From Molanna angustata (Eukaryota; Arthropoda; Insecta; Trichoptera; Molannidae), in contig OY754968.1 in the NCBI GenBank assembly GCA_963576475.1, positions 17,806,734-17,870,733 of the forward strand: 64,000 nucleotides of DNA, given 5' to 3'. How positions within the stretch are numbered: the first letter of the stretch is position 1; the number at the start of each line of letters is the position of its first letter. The notes beneath the pieces are model-generated. The model saw only the letters and a program-made list of their open reading frames with translations, did not search any database and was not told where the DNA came from. Below, piece after piece: positions 45,710-57,106 of this stretch. The translations under genes and the position numbers were made by a program.

Positions 45710-47985
45710 TCACTCATCCCCCTTGAACCAGCCTGAGCGGCAAATGAATGTCATAATGTCTGCAATGTCGGCCGACGCTATGTCAATTAAATCATCATAG
45801 AAGAAACTTCCCAAGGAGCTTCTCCTAATTCTAGAGAGAGCAGGACAGTGACAGAGGAAGTGGACCACCGTCTCCTCCTCCTCCTCGTCTTGGCATGCTC
45901 TGCAGTAATCGTATGCCTCCAGCCCTAGCCTTCTGGCATGCTTTCCTATAACCCAGTGTCCCGTTAATACTGATATGACTCTGGCGAGTGAGTCTCTTCT
46001 GAACGAGAGTATTTCTCTGGTTCTTCTGAGATCATATTTTAGCCATGTTTGTCTGGCAATGGAGCATGTGCTCTCCTCAGACCACCTTTGGTCAGCACAA
46101 GCAATAATTTTCTCACTGATCCGGAGTTTACATGTTGCCATGGGGACTCCAGGTCTGTGTTTGATATTGTCTAGAGATAACAGGGTACCTGCTCTGGCAA
46201 GTTCGTCTGCCCTACAATTCCCCGCTATATTACTGTGACCCGGCACCCATTGAAGATTGAACCGCTCCGCTGCCCCATTTAAGATGTTGCGGCAGTTCAG
46301 GGCCACTCTAGAAGTAGTACTTACGCCTTTTAAGGCTTTAATAGCCGCTTGGCTGTCTGTGAGAATACGGACAATGCTGTTTGATACTGTATTGCCTTGT
46401 ATCCATTCTACTGCTTCCTGGATTGCCAAGATCTCTGCTTGAAAAACACTACAGTGGTCCGGCAACCTGAAAGAAATATTAATATTTAATTGCTCCGAAA
46501 AGACTCCTCCGCCCACCTTACCTTCCAGTTTTGACCCATCAGTGAAAAACACCTGAGCTTCATCATGACGGATCAGATTCTCCTTCCACATTTCCCGCGA
46601 GGGGATTTGGGTTGAGAACCTGTTCTCGAAGAAAGGCTTGGAAATGACATAGTCGATACCTTCGGATGGCTTTTTGAACTCCTGAAGAACCATGGAGTGT
46701 CCAATGTGTGTCTCCCTCCAAGGGTTGACACAATTCATTCTTATGGCAGCTTTCGTTGCCATTTGTATTCCTAGGAGGTCAAGCGGCATCAGATGCAGGA
46801 TGGTGTCAAGGGCTTTTGATGGTGTAGTTCTCAGACAGCCAGTGGTTGTCACTTCTGCTAGTCTTTGAACTTTTGCCAGCTCTTTTAGGTACACTCCTTT
46901 TTTCAAGCAGTGCCACCATACCACCACTCCGTACATCATGACTGGCCTTATGACCGCCTTGTACATCCAGTGGGTTATCTTGGGGTGTAGTCCCCACCGT
47001 TTTCCCACGATCTTTCTGCAGGTGTACAGTGCATTTGTAGCTTTCCGTACTCTTTCCTGTGTGTTAGGCTTCCAGCTCAGTTTTCTATCCAGGATCAGAC
47101 CTAGGTATTTAGCTTGAGCTGAGATCTCTAATGTCACCCCTTCTAGGGTTGGCAATGTAAATGCCGGGATTACCCGTTTATTTGTAAAGAGGATCAACTC
47201 TGTTTTCTTTGGGTTCACACCCAACCAACTATTAATACACCACTGAGTTATCCTGTCTAGTGCCCTCTGTAAGAGAGATGAGAGTATGTTGAGGATCTTA
47301 CCGGACACCGCTATGGCGAGATCATCTGCATAAGCGATTACTCCGACCCCGGTGTCGTCTAACTCCATCAACAGTTTATTTAGGGCTAGATTCCATAAAA
47401 GAGGTGATAGAACGCCTCCTTGGGGTGTTCCCTTCACCGGGTATCTTTTTATCTTTGAGCCCCCAAGTTCTGAGTTTATAACTCTATTTCTCAACATATT
47501 GTCGATAAATTCTATGAGCGAAGTCTCTATCCCCAATTTCCCCAGAGACTGAGTCATTGTTTCATATTTAATGTTATTAAAGGCTCCTTCTATGTCTAGG
47601 AAGGAGACCAGTGTGTACTCTTTATACTTCATCGATTTCTCGATTCTGTGTATCAGGGTGTGTAATGCTGTTTCTACAGATTTCCCTTTGCTGTACGCAT
47701 GTTGAGACTCTGACCACTTTGAAGGTTCTATTTTACCCCTTATTCTGGTTTCTATGAGTCTTTCTAGCGTTTTAAGGACAAATGAGGATAGACTGATTGG
47801 TCTGAAATCCTTGGATGTATTATTAGATGTTCTTCCACCTTTGGGTATGAACACCACTTTAACTTCTCTCCATAATTTGGGGGTATAACAGAGTTCTATA
47901 CATGCTTCGAAGATTGTCCCCAACCAGGGTATGACAGTCTCCGAGGCCGCTTGCAGTTCCGCTGGAATGATACCATCCGGACCTG
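45710..47985 (-). pseudogene. LINE ORF2, reverse transcriptase + RNase H + zinc knuckle part
   Basis: An open frame of 737 codons. Near its start are TPKLWREVKVVFIPKGGR and FRPISLSSFVLKTLERLI (RT blocks), then VSFLDIEGAFNNI, GTPQGGVLSPLLWNLALN and GVIAYADDLAIAV, the polymerase active site with YADD intact. RNase H follows with FFTDGSKLEGKVGGGVF, AEILAIQEAVEW, ILTDSQAAIKAL and WVPGHSNIAGNCRADELA, and its catalytic D/E/D residues are present. The C-terminus has C-x2-C-x11-H-x4-C (CRAC...H...C). Upstream of the first Met-like codon the frame continues to about 47985 (PGPDGIIPAELQ), where it is broken from the endonuclease frame by a one-base change. Confidence 0.92.
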
Positions 47986-49317
47986 GCGACTGTATGGTTC
48001 AAACTCGTAAATTGCCCAAGCAATCATTTCTGTATTAAATAATTTCTGGGAGTTTTTCTGTTTCCTGGTTTGGTTTGTTGTCTCAGGCATGCCCTCTCTT
48101 TGTAGGTGAGTCTGCGCCCCCCCTATCGGGTGGACGGTTTCCCTAGGCATGTCGAGTTTACATCCAGGAAAGTGTGTTTCTGTTAATAGCTCTAATGTTT
48201 CAGAGCTGCTTGAGGTCCAGCTGCCGTCGTTTTTCTTTATATATTCAGGCATCTCTGGATCCGTAGCTAGGATTTTGCGAATCCTGTTTCCCTCAGGGAT
48301 TGTTTCAATTTTTGTGCAGAAATCTTCCCATGAGGTTCTTTTTGCCGTTTTTACTTTACTCTTAAAAACTCTTTGACTAGCCTTATAAGTTTCCCATTCA
48401 TTGTTTTTCTTGGCTAGGTTAAATAGTTTGCGACATTCCCTTCTTAGGGTAATTATCTCTTTTGTCCACCATGGTGGTCTTTTTCTCCCTTTAGCTATAC
48501 GCACCGGGCACGATTCCCTGGTGGCTTGGTTACAAGCATTAGTAAGGGTCTTTACCATGTTATCCAATTCCTCTGTTGTTGAGGGTTTGGTTGATATTTC
48601 AGAAAGAAATTCACTGAGGGCAGTGTTGTACTTATCCCATTGTGTGTTCCTTCTATTGCTGTACATGACTCTATGTGGTTTCTGAAAGTTTAAGTTAAAT
48701 TCAATGTACTGGTGATCAGAGAAGGAGTGGTCAGCTGAGACTTTCCATTCTTTTACATATTCGGCAGCATATTCATTGGCAATTGTTATGTCTAGAACTT
48801 CACGCCTTATTGCGGTAATAAATGTTGGAGTATCACCTATATTACAAATTTCGAGGTTATGTGATAAAATATATTCAAAAATTAACTCACCTCTCTCGTT
48901 TGTGTCCGTGCTGCCCCAGATTGTGTGGTGTGCGTTGGCATCTGCACCTGTCACCACAGGTATCCTCTCATCTTCTGCTCTATGTATGGCTTGTTGAAGG
49001 ATACCTGGAGGGGGCGGTTCTTCGTGATCATGTGCTAGGTAGGCAGAAATCAGCCAAATGGTGTGGGACTGAAGTTCTACTGCCAGCACCGTGATATCTT
49101 CATTGCAGAACTCTGACACCTTAAAGGCATTGAGCTCCTTCTTTATAAGAATACAAGACCTTGGCATACCTTTATTGTTTGTACAGAAGATTCTGTAGAT
49201 TTTTGACAACCCATGGTTCTTGGGCTAAGACAACATCTTCTCCTTTTTCTAAGAGGCGGAGAAGTAATGCGGCAGACGCCGCCTTCGAGTGGTGCAGATT
49301 AATCTGAACCACTTTCA
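47986..49317 (-). pseudogene. LINE ORF2, apurinic-type endonuclease part
   Basis: Begins at KVVQINLHHSKAASAALLL followed by AQEPWV, the start of the EEP endonuclease. A frameshift in an A run near 49210 moves to the 437-codon frame, with LISAYLAHDHE, VVTGADANAHHTIWGS, DTPTFI, VLDITIAN and VSADHSFSDHQYI. These include the catalytic N/D/H residues of the family. It ends where the frame is lost near 47985. Apart from two single-base frameshifts the polypeptide is well preserved, so the copy is fairly young. Confidence 0.88.
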
Positions 49318-49523
49318 TGCAGCAGTCTCCCCTCCTCCCCCTCATTGGATGCTTCTATCGTGGTTGGCGACCCCCCTTTGCAGACGGGTCTTGGTCCCCC
49401 CTTTCGGGCGGGAATAGCTGTATTACCTCCGGCTACGGTTGATAATGACTCTCCTGTGTAGGCGAGTCTAGGCCCCCCCTTTCGGGAGGACGAAGGTGGG
49501 TTTTTTGGTTTATTTGTATTCAT
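49299..49523 (-). pseudogene. short ORF1-like frame upstream of LINE ORF2
   Basis: It encodes 74 residues from ATG (MNTNKPKNPPSSSRKGGPR...) with a repeated '(R)KGGPR' motif. It ends just inside the ORF2 start region, overlapping it in another frame. ORF1 of related LINEs is several hundred residues with CCHC knuckles; none is seen here. Either ORF1 was deleted or this is leader sequence. Confidence 0.4.
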
Positions 49524-50013
49524 CTGGTTCGTACGGTCCTTCAGTCAACAAGGCAACTTCCAGACCTTAGGAAAGTAAGGGGAAATAGACGGTCCACCAT
49601 AACGGAGCCCCACGTCATGGCAAGTCCTACTTACACTCCGGATTCGGACCAGTTTCCGGAGGGCACAACGCTTGCGACACCATATAACCCCGGTGCCATT
49701 CAGCCCTAGGCACGTTGTAGCATAAGACCTGGCTTGGGTGGTTTTCTGTCGGGGTTCTCCTTCCCTTAGCTGGGGATTCCAGTTTTGAGGCGCCAGAGAA
49801 TCGCCGTTCATCCTCTCCTATTTGCTATGGCTGATGGCATTGCCAGTGGCCACATTGCCCGGGACTCGCGGGATCTTAAGACCACTCGAGGACGCTAGGA
49901 GTAGGACTATTGGTAGTGTTACTGATGGTTGTAACTGTGGCATTACATGGTATTTGTATGATGCATATTTCCAGCAAAAATATGCGTCTCCGTGACCCCC
50001 ACCAAAATTAGAG

Positions 50014-50493
50014 TCCAACTTTGAAGTCAAAAAACACCAACTTAGAGGCTTCGCAGCATAATTCGCAGCACATGTTCTATATACGGATTTACTCAGAATT
50101 CGGAGTAGAACATTTAGTGTGTGAGTCACTTATAACTTTTTCTCAATTTACAGAGCTCAAAGTTTCAGAATATATAGATAGTTATAGACCTACAAAACTT
50201 TTACACTCAGTATTTAGAAAAATGTATCAGTCAGGGGTTATCAACTTTGAATTTTCACTTTATTTTTCCATATATCTCAAAAATCATAAAAGCTAGAATG
50301 CTGAAAATCGGTTCACATATTGACACAGAAATAATCTCAAATCAATTTTTTTTCAAAGAAATTCGAGAGTTTCTCAAACATTTTTTATTAAGAAAAACAT
50401 TTTTTTTATTATAAAATTATATGTTTAACTGCCTATATTTTCAAAGTTTTTAAAAATATCGAAAAAAACAGAAACACCCCAACTAGATAATTT
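50014..50493 (+). repeat. 480-bp direct repeat, right copy (part of family R)
   Basis: The partner of 45141-45620. Beyond 50493 the sequence continues as family R (aatatgctataaaaaaat...), so the right copy joins the undisturbed side of the target. Confidence 0.92.
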
Positions 50494-50611
50494 AATATGC
50501 TATAAAAAAATATAAACATTGTAGTATTATCTCAATTTTTTTTTGACAATTTAAAAAAACTAGTGAACCCCCGGCAAACTTCGTATTGCCTGTATAATTA
50601 AATAGACTACG

Positions 50612-51180
50612 ATTATTTACACGACTCAACCATAGACGAAAACCAAAAATAACCACAGAAAACGCAGATAAATCAAGTTATAAAAATATTTGGTACTGCC
50701 TCCCTGACCAGCCACGATAGCCTAGAATGTACACCGATGTTTTAAACCTAACCTTCAAAATTTTGGTAAAAATAGGTTGGTTAGGTTTGTTTGTAGTTAT
50801 AATTGCGACTGGCGTGAGCCAGTTGCATTATATATTTAAAAAAAGTAACTAAAATATTAAAATAAAATAACTAAATTGGTGCTGGTCAAATAATTTTTAA
50901 CCAGCTGGCTGGTCAGGGAGGCAGTACCAAAATATTTACCTTTGTTTATACTTTGTTATAATTATAGATCTCGATGAAAAATGATTTATAAAATTAAGTA
51001 AATGTAATAAGATGCCAATATTATTTATTTTTTCTTCAAGTTGGTTTCCATGATGCATTTTTATGACCATTGAAAAAATGACAAAGGTAAATATTTTTGT
51101 ATTTTGATTTATCTGCGCTTTCTATGGTTATAAATAACCTAAAAACATAGACGACGTCAGAAAATTTGCCGTGTAAATAA
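50612..51180. mobile_element. inverted-repeat element carrying a nested MITE
   Basis: Arms at 50612-50690 and about 51085-51180 are diverged inverted copies ('gattatttacacg', 'accatag', 'gcagataaatcaa...aaaaatattt'). The left arm is interrupted by the insertion at 50692-50928. No coding sequence. Confidence 0.75.
50692..50928. mobile_element. 237-bp MITE with 9-bp target duplication
   Basis: Terminal inverted repeats of 23 bp start GGTACTGCCTCCCTGACCAG and match exactly. AAAATATTT occurs directly on each side (50683-50691 and 50929-50937). Nine bases would suit a Mutator-like transposase; eight (hAT) cannot be excluded given the symmetric target. Confidence 0.88.
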
Positions 51181-51261
51181 ACACTTTTTTGCGGGAAAAC
51201 GCTTTTCCCGCCAATTCCGGTCGTAAAAATAGTGACACCGAATTAAATATGGTCCTTCATT

Positions 51262-51655
51262 ACCACCCGTCACTTCAGATCCTTCAGTACCTCCCGTCCC
51301 TTCAGACCCTTCAGTACCACCAATCCCTTCAAGCCCTCAGTACGTCCCTTCCTTTCAGGCCCTTCAGTACCTCCTGTCCCTTCAGTGCCTCCCGTCCCTT
51401 CAGACCCTTCAGTACCACTCGTCCCTTCAGTACCTCCCGTCCCTTCAGTACCTCCCGTCCCTTCAGTACCTCCCGTCCCTTCAGTACTTCCCGTCCCTTC
51501 AGTACATCCCATCCCTTCAGTACCTCCCATCCCTTAGTACCTCCCAACCCTTCAGTACCTGCCATCCCTTCAATACCTCCCGTACCTTCAGTACCTCCCG
51601 TCCCTTCAGTACCTCCCGTCCCTTCAGTACCTCCCGTCCCTTCAGTACCTCCCGT
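51262..51655. repeat. minisatellite, about 18-bp unit
   Basis: About 20 units of 'tcccttcagtacctcccg' and 15-18 bp variants. Open frames through it on both strands (for example repeated STRPF or GTEGTG) come from the repeat and are not evidence of a protein. Confidence 0.93.
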
Positions 51656-51856
51656 CGAGATTCGAGAAAAAATTTGAGAAAAAATTCGGTGGCGCCTATA
51701 AACTGCAGTGATATAAGAATTTTCAGTGACATTGTTTTTCGTCAAAAAAAAGTGGGGTGGAATTGTTATGCCCGAGAGTAAATTTTGCCGAAAAACAATC
51801 TTTTTAATTTTTTTTCCACGGCAACATTCCTGGAAAGATACTAGCGCTGGCTGTTT

Positions 51857-52680
51857 TTGCTGTTCAATTCTGCAAGGATCACCAAAGACGAAACAAAATA
51901 TCAACACATCTTGGGAGTACTGGACCCCGATACAATCTCATGTGTGGCTGACGTCATCCAATACCCACCAACAAAGGATAAATACCAACATTTAAAAGAA
52001 ACCTCATTAAACCGCCTTCAGGAATCTGAGGAGAAAAGACTTTCTCAACTTCTACATGGAGTACAGCTTGGTGATAGGAAGCCTTCACATTTACTTCGAC
52101 ACATGCAGAGCCTTGCAGGACCAACCTTAGCGAATGATGCACTTCTTAAAAGACTTTGGATCGAAAGATTACCACATAGAGTACAGGAAATAATCTCGGC
52201 AATAATTACAAACGACATCAGCGTGCTCGCGCAAACGGCCGAACGGATCTTGGAAGTAAACGAAAGAACAGAAATTCAGTCCATTAATTCATCATCTACA
52301 TCAACAAGTAGTCAAGCTCACCAGAGTGATTTAGTCACTAACAGCTTACTTCACAGCATGCAGCAACAAATTCAACTATTAACAGACAAGATCGTCAGAT
52401 TGGAAATTGATCAAAGACAATCAAGACCACAATCAAGACCTCAACATAGTAATAATTGGAGGAATCGTTCAAGATCGCGTTCTCCAAGCAGGAATCGATA
52501 CCAAAACTACAATAATAATCACCAAAATAGGAATCAGAAAAATTATTATGACAACAGAAAGAGTAATAACAGCAACGTGAAGCCAAACAACAATTATAGA
52601 AGAGAAGACATTTGCCATCTATGTACACCAAAAATTCGGAACAAAAGCATTTAACTGCATAGCACCATGTAAATTCAACG
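51857..52680 (+). pseudogene. gypsy gag, N-terminally truncated, frameshifted
   Basis: The frame contains ILGVLDPDTISCVADVIQYP, LQESEEKRLSQLLHGVQLGD and LLRHMQSLAGPTLANDALLK, the capsid core of this lineage. An Arg/Asn/Gln-rich basic tail (RNRSRSRSPSRNR) follows. A one-base shift near 52634 then separates the final Cys/His block: CHLC in the first frame, FGTKAFNCIAPCKF in the second. About the first third of a normal gag is absent. A TAA ends the first frame at about 52652. Confidence 0.85.
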
Positions 52681-52696
52681 ATCAGGAAAACTAAAA

Positions 52697-53173
52697 TTGC
52701 GGCAGGTGTGCGAGACGTCCCAGTCGCAGTTGAAACATCGTCTCTTCATTACAGAATTAGTAACAGGAATTAGATATCTCGTCGACACTGGAGCTGAAAT
52801 CTCAGTAATACCTAGATATTTCAGAAATGACAAATCAATAATTTCAACAGATAGCATCGACACTCCACTTTATGCAGCAAATGGTACTGTAATACCTAGT
52901 TATGGGCACAAAATAATCAACCTGATTTTGGGACTACGAAAGAGTCACAAATGGAAGTTTATCATCGCAGATGTCACAAAACCCACAATAGGAGCTGATT
53001 TTTTGGAATATTACGACGTTTTAGTGGATATTAAAAGGAAAGCATTGATTGACAAAGCTACAGGAATGTCAACTAGAGGGATCGTCTACAAAACCAGTAT
53101 CATGAATATTGCCACGGTTCATTCCACATCAAAATTTTACAAAAGTACCCAAATATCACTCGCGCAGATTTGA
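52697..53173 (+). pseudogene. gypsy aspartic protease
   Basis: Shows the retroviral-type aspartic protease signature YLVDTGAEISVIP and, further on, PTIGADFLEYYDVLVD (the 'IG.DFL' block). The frame ends at TGA 53171-53173 after a one-base shift near 53120. The other frame carries the linker [14 protein letters not shown] into the RT. Normally protease and RT are one pol ORF, so this is a decay shift. Confidence 0.88.
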
Positions 53174-55248
53174 ACCCAAAGCGCATAGAACACAACGTTA
53201 CTCACCACATCCAGACGAGAGGACCTCCAGTCACAGCCAAAGTCAAGAGACTCAATCCACTTCAATTGGAGATTGCGAAAAAGGAATTTTCTTATATGGT
53301 CGAACAAGGCATTTGCCGACCATCCAAAAGCAACTGGTCCAGCGCCCTACATATGGTCAGGAAATCGGATGGAAATTGGCGTCCGTGCGGTGATTTTCCT
53401 AGACTGAATTCAATCACCAAACCTGACAAGTATCCAATACCTCAACTACAAGACTTCGCACATAAACTTCACGACGCGAAAATCTTCAGCAAAATAGATT
53501 TAACCAGGGCTTATCACCAAGTACGAGTAGAAGAAGAAGACATCCCAAAGACCGCTATCATAACCCCATTTGGATTATTTGAATTCCTAGTAATGCAATT
53601 TGGACTTTCTAACGCAGCTCAGAGTTTCCAAAGATACCTTCATAATATTACCAGAGATTTGGAATTCGTATTCACTTATATTGACGACATCCTGGTTGCC
53701 TCCAAAAACATGGAAGAGCACGAAAAACACCTAGACTTATTGTTCGAAAGGTTATCTAAAAATGGTCTAATTATCAACCTAAACAAATGTAAATTAGGAG
53801 AGGAAGAAATTGAATTCCTTGGTTATAAGATCAACAAGAATGGAAGTTCCCCAATCAAGGAAAGAGTTGAAGCGATAACCAAAATTGAACCCCCAACCAA
53901 CGCAAAAGGTCTTCGAAGATTTTTGGGGATAATAATTTTTTACAGGAAATACCTATCAAACGCAGCTGGTACCCAAAAGATACTTTTTGATCAGTTAAAA
54001 GGGTATACAAAAAACGACAAAAGGAAAATTCAATGGACAGAAGAGTTAACCAAGGCCTTTGAAAAATCTAAAAACGACCTGGTACAAGCGTCGCTTTTAG
54101 TACATATTGACCCCACAGCCGAAATATCAATTATGGTCGACGCCTTCGATACAGCAATGGGTGCCTCCTTGCAGCAAATGAAAAATGGAGCATGGAAACC
54201 CATATCTTTTTTCTCAAGAAAATTCAACAATCCACAGTTAAAATATAGTACTTATGACAGAGAGCTAACAGCTATTTACGAAGCAGTGAAATATTTCAGA
54301 CAACAAATAGAGGGTAGAAACTTCACTATCTTCACAGATCACAAGCCACTAATATTCGCCTTCACAAAAAGTAAAGTAAACTCACCAAGACAGGAAAGAC
54401 AACTCGACTTTATCAGCCAATTTTCCACAAGCATTAAACACATTTCCGGCGAGGATAATAAAGTCGCAGACACATTATCTCGAGTTGACGAAATACAAAT
54501 CACATCACATATTGATTATCAGCGAATGGCGCAAGAGCAGGAGAAGGAAAGTGTAATGATGGAAATGCATGAAAAATCATTACTGCAATTAAAGAAAATT
54601 TTGGTACCTGGCACCAATAAAATGTTATGGTGCGACTTCTCGACGAACGTAATACGACCATTTGTTCCCGAGTCAATGAGAAAGGAAGTCATTTTAACAC
54701 TCCATAAAGTAAGTCATCCCGGCAGCAACGCAACATTTAAAATATTGAAGCAGAGATATGTTTGGCCTGGCATGGAGAAGACTGTCAAACATGTAATAAG
54801 CAATTGTATTGACTGCCAAGCATCTAAAGTACACCGTCACACCATTACACCGTTACAGCAGTATAAAGCACCAGATGGGAGATTCAAAAATATTCATTTG
54901 GACCTGGTTGGCCCCCTTCCTCCTTCAAAAGAATATACATACCTACTAACAATCATAGATATATACACCAGATGGCCAGAAGCAGTTCCCCTTAAAGACA
55001 TGACAGCAGAAACCGTCGCTGACGCTTTGATGCTAAATTGGATCGCCCGTTTCGGCGTACCCTCTTCAATCACCACAGATCAAGGTCGTCAATTCGAAAG
55101 CAACTTATTCAACAAGTTAACCAGCAAACTTGGAGTGAGACATCAGAGAAATACCGCTTACCACCCTCAGTGCAACGGAATTATAGAGAGATGGCATCCT
55201 ACCTTAAAGACATCATTGATGACGATTAACAATATTGAGAGAATGTAA
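53170..55248 (+). pseudogene. gypsy pol: reverse transcriptase, RNase H, truncated integrase
   Basis: 692 codons are open. RT has [11 protein letters not shown] (residues about 108-118) and [10 protein letters not shown] with the YIDD active site at about 170-173. The tether and RNase H follow, with [28 protein letters not shown] and [11 protein letters not shown]; the family's 'DASD' is changed to DAFD. Integrase has the zinc-binding H-H-C-C (HKVSHPGS...CIDCQASK) and the catalytic core [19 protein letters not shown] and NGIIERWH, so D, D and E are all present. The protein stops a few residues past the catalytic E, without the C-terminal domain. The frame is remarkably open for a fragment with no LTRs. 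Confidence 0.93.
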
Positions 55249-55574
55249 TAATGCACAGCTCCTTAAATACCTAAGTATGTAAAAAAATTTAATCTATATC
55301 AAGTGTCATATTTAATTGTATTATTTGTAAACAAAATTATACCATAAGGACACATTCCAAATACTAACAAAAGTGCATTCATATTTAATAGTGAACTGAC
55401 TCACATACATATTATTGTTATTTTCAGGTAATGTCATTTGCACAAGCACTCAATATTAATAGAGTAGTGATGTACTTAAAGTTATTATTTCTTTTTCTGC
55501 ACTTTGTATTATTTTCATAAGCACTCAATATATTCAGAGTAGCGCTAAAACTTAAAGTTTATTATTATAATTAT

Positions 55575-56099
55575 GTATTATTGTTTGAGCTAAACAAACT
55601 TCAATCCGTCTTCAACGCTGCTGCTAGGCTAATCACCGGAGCCGCGAAATTCTCACACATATCCCACCATCTACGAAATCTTCACTGGCTTAAAGTGCCA
55701 GAAAGAATCAAGTACAAATTATGTTTGTTGATTTTCAAAGCGATCCATGGCATGGCTCCCACGTATCTTTCAGACTTCTGCATCCCTCTCACTGTAAACG
55801 AGCGACAATAAACACTTCGGTCAGCCACCACATCAGTGATTGGCAAGTTGACTGAAATAAATAGAGTCAACACTTCATCCTTCGGTGATCGTGCTTTTGC
55901 TGTGGCCGGACCAGCCTCGTGGAATAAACTACCACCTGAACTGAGGCAAATCGACAACTTAGCACTATTCAGGAAACACCTAAAAACTCACTTCTTCCGC
56001 GAGTCTTACAATAACCCCTAATATATTCAAAGCGCCCTTGAGGTGAGGTTATCACAAAAACGGCGCTATAAAAATAATCCAAATTTATTATTATTATTA
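55575..56099 (+). pseudogene. CR1/jockey-type LINE, RT C-terminus and 3' end
   Basis: Frames give ELNKLQSVFNAAARLITGAA, HLRNLHWLKVPERIKYKLCL, IFKAIHGMAPTYLSDFC and, after a stop, FGDRAFAVAGPASWNKLPPE with FRKHLKTHFF. This is the standard end of CR1/jockey-type ORF2. The 3' tail has 'gcgcccttgaggtgaggttatcac' and ends in (ATT)n. The same tail recurs inverted at 63868-63910. Strongly 5'-truncated. Confidence 0.85.
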
Positions 56100-56272
56100 T
56101 TTAAAATATTTTGAACAAACACATTGTCCACAATAAGTAATGTAAATTTATTGTAAAGTTTGTGTTTTTTAACCAATATATTTATTTTAATGTAAGATGT
56201 CTAGCATACACTTAGAACAACAAGAGTTATGTATACCTTTAGAAACAAATACTTTAATTTTTTTTATTTTTA

Positions 56273-56651
56273 TGTTACAGAGACTCAGGGATCCAGAGGC
56301 CATAGTTGTACTGTCTTCCGGACTGGTGAGGGAGTGTATGGCAAGACCTATCACATTTCGGAAAATCGGCGCGCGCACAATCGGTGACGTCACGCCAGAT
56401 ATAAAATACGCGGCGGGCCGATCATCGGCATTCAAGTTCGTTCCTGCCTACCAGCTACTCGCCTGAACGGAATTCGTTACGGCACAGCCACGTTCCTGTA
56501 GTCGTTTAAATTTATCGAGTTTTAATATTTATAATCTTCGCAAAATATCAGTAATGTGTGTTATTTACTTTGTGAATAAATCCAGTAAGTTTAATTCTTT
56601 GAGTTCTTATTTATATGCTTATTTTAATACCTAATTCTATTTTCAGTTACA
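56273..56651 (+). mobile_element. LTR-like segment with TATA box and AATAAA
   Basis: It starts TGTTACAG and ends GTTACA. A TATA box (tataaaat at about 56399) lies in a GC-rich context and is followed about 30 bp later by 'ttcaagttcgttcctgcc', then AATAAA at about 56575. This order (U3-TATA-R-polyA-U5) is that of an insect LTR. No second copy or target duplication was found, so the identification is tentative. Confidence 0.4.
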
Positions 56652-57015
56652 GTCGTGCATGGTTAAAGAAAACGCAAAAGTATTTAGCCGATTAACTGGT
56701 TCGATCCCAGAAGTCGAGCTCCTCATAAAGACACCCTCTGCACGGCCATAGTAACATGTTTGTTTTTTTTTATATTATTTAATTGCCATGGACGAACAAT
56801 ACTGATTTTTTGAATAAATGCGCCGTACTAAAAAAATTTTCAGTGTCGCCATCATTTGTCTCCTTTTCTTCCTCACATTGGCTTTGATGTTTCCTCGTGG
56901 TCGGAGAGAGGGCTCATCAATGCCGATATCTTTACTAATAATTAACACATTTTTACAATATATATCTTAAAACTTGCTGTAATGTCTTGTGTGTGTTTCA
57001 TTTTATTATTTCATA

Positions 57016-57101
57016 ATTAGTAATTTAAGCACCCCATTTTGTAAATTAGTAATTTAAGCACCTTATTTTTGAAATTAGTAATTTAAGCACCCCATTTTGT
57101 A
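57016..57101. repeat. 29-bp tandem repeat, 3 units
   Basis: 'attagtaatttaagcaccccattttgtaa' starts at 57016, 57045 and 57074. It adjoins the 5' truncation point of the next LINE. Confidence 0.9.
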
Positions 57102-57106
57102 CTGAT

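Larger units (their letters stand above)
45621..50013 (-). mobile_element. nearly full-length LINE with endonuclease, RT, RNase H and CCHC
   Basis: The element runs right to left. Its 3' end is a short poly-A (T run on the plus strand just after 45617). Its 5' end has about 490 bp of leader, then a short ORF1-like frame and ORF2. It is bounded on both sides by the 480-bp repeat. An RNase H domain together with a C-terminal CCHC motif points to the I/Loa/R1 side of the LINE tree; I cannot fix the clade by eye. Two frameshifts disable ORF2. Confidence 0.9.
51840..55248 (+). mobile_element. Ty3/gypsy retrotransposon, internal region only (CsRn1-like), decayed
   Basis: Gag, protease, RT, RNase H and integrase follow in standard order on the plus strand. 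The 5' end of gag and the part after the integrase core are missing, no LTR is found next to either end, and at least two frameshifts are present. It is therefore a dead fragment. The gag sequence and its Cys/His motif suggest the CsRn1 lineage, by memory of that group. Confidence 0.88.

Noticed and set aside
51189..51907. Long open frames (STRPF- and GTEG-type repeats) on both strands as a secreted or structural repeat protein
   Set aside because: They exist in several frames on both strands only because an 18-bp tandem repeat lacks stops; no signal peptide or flanking exons.
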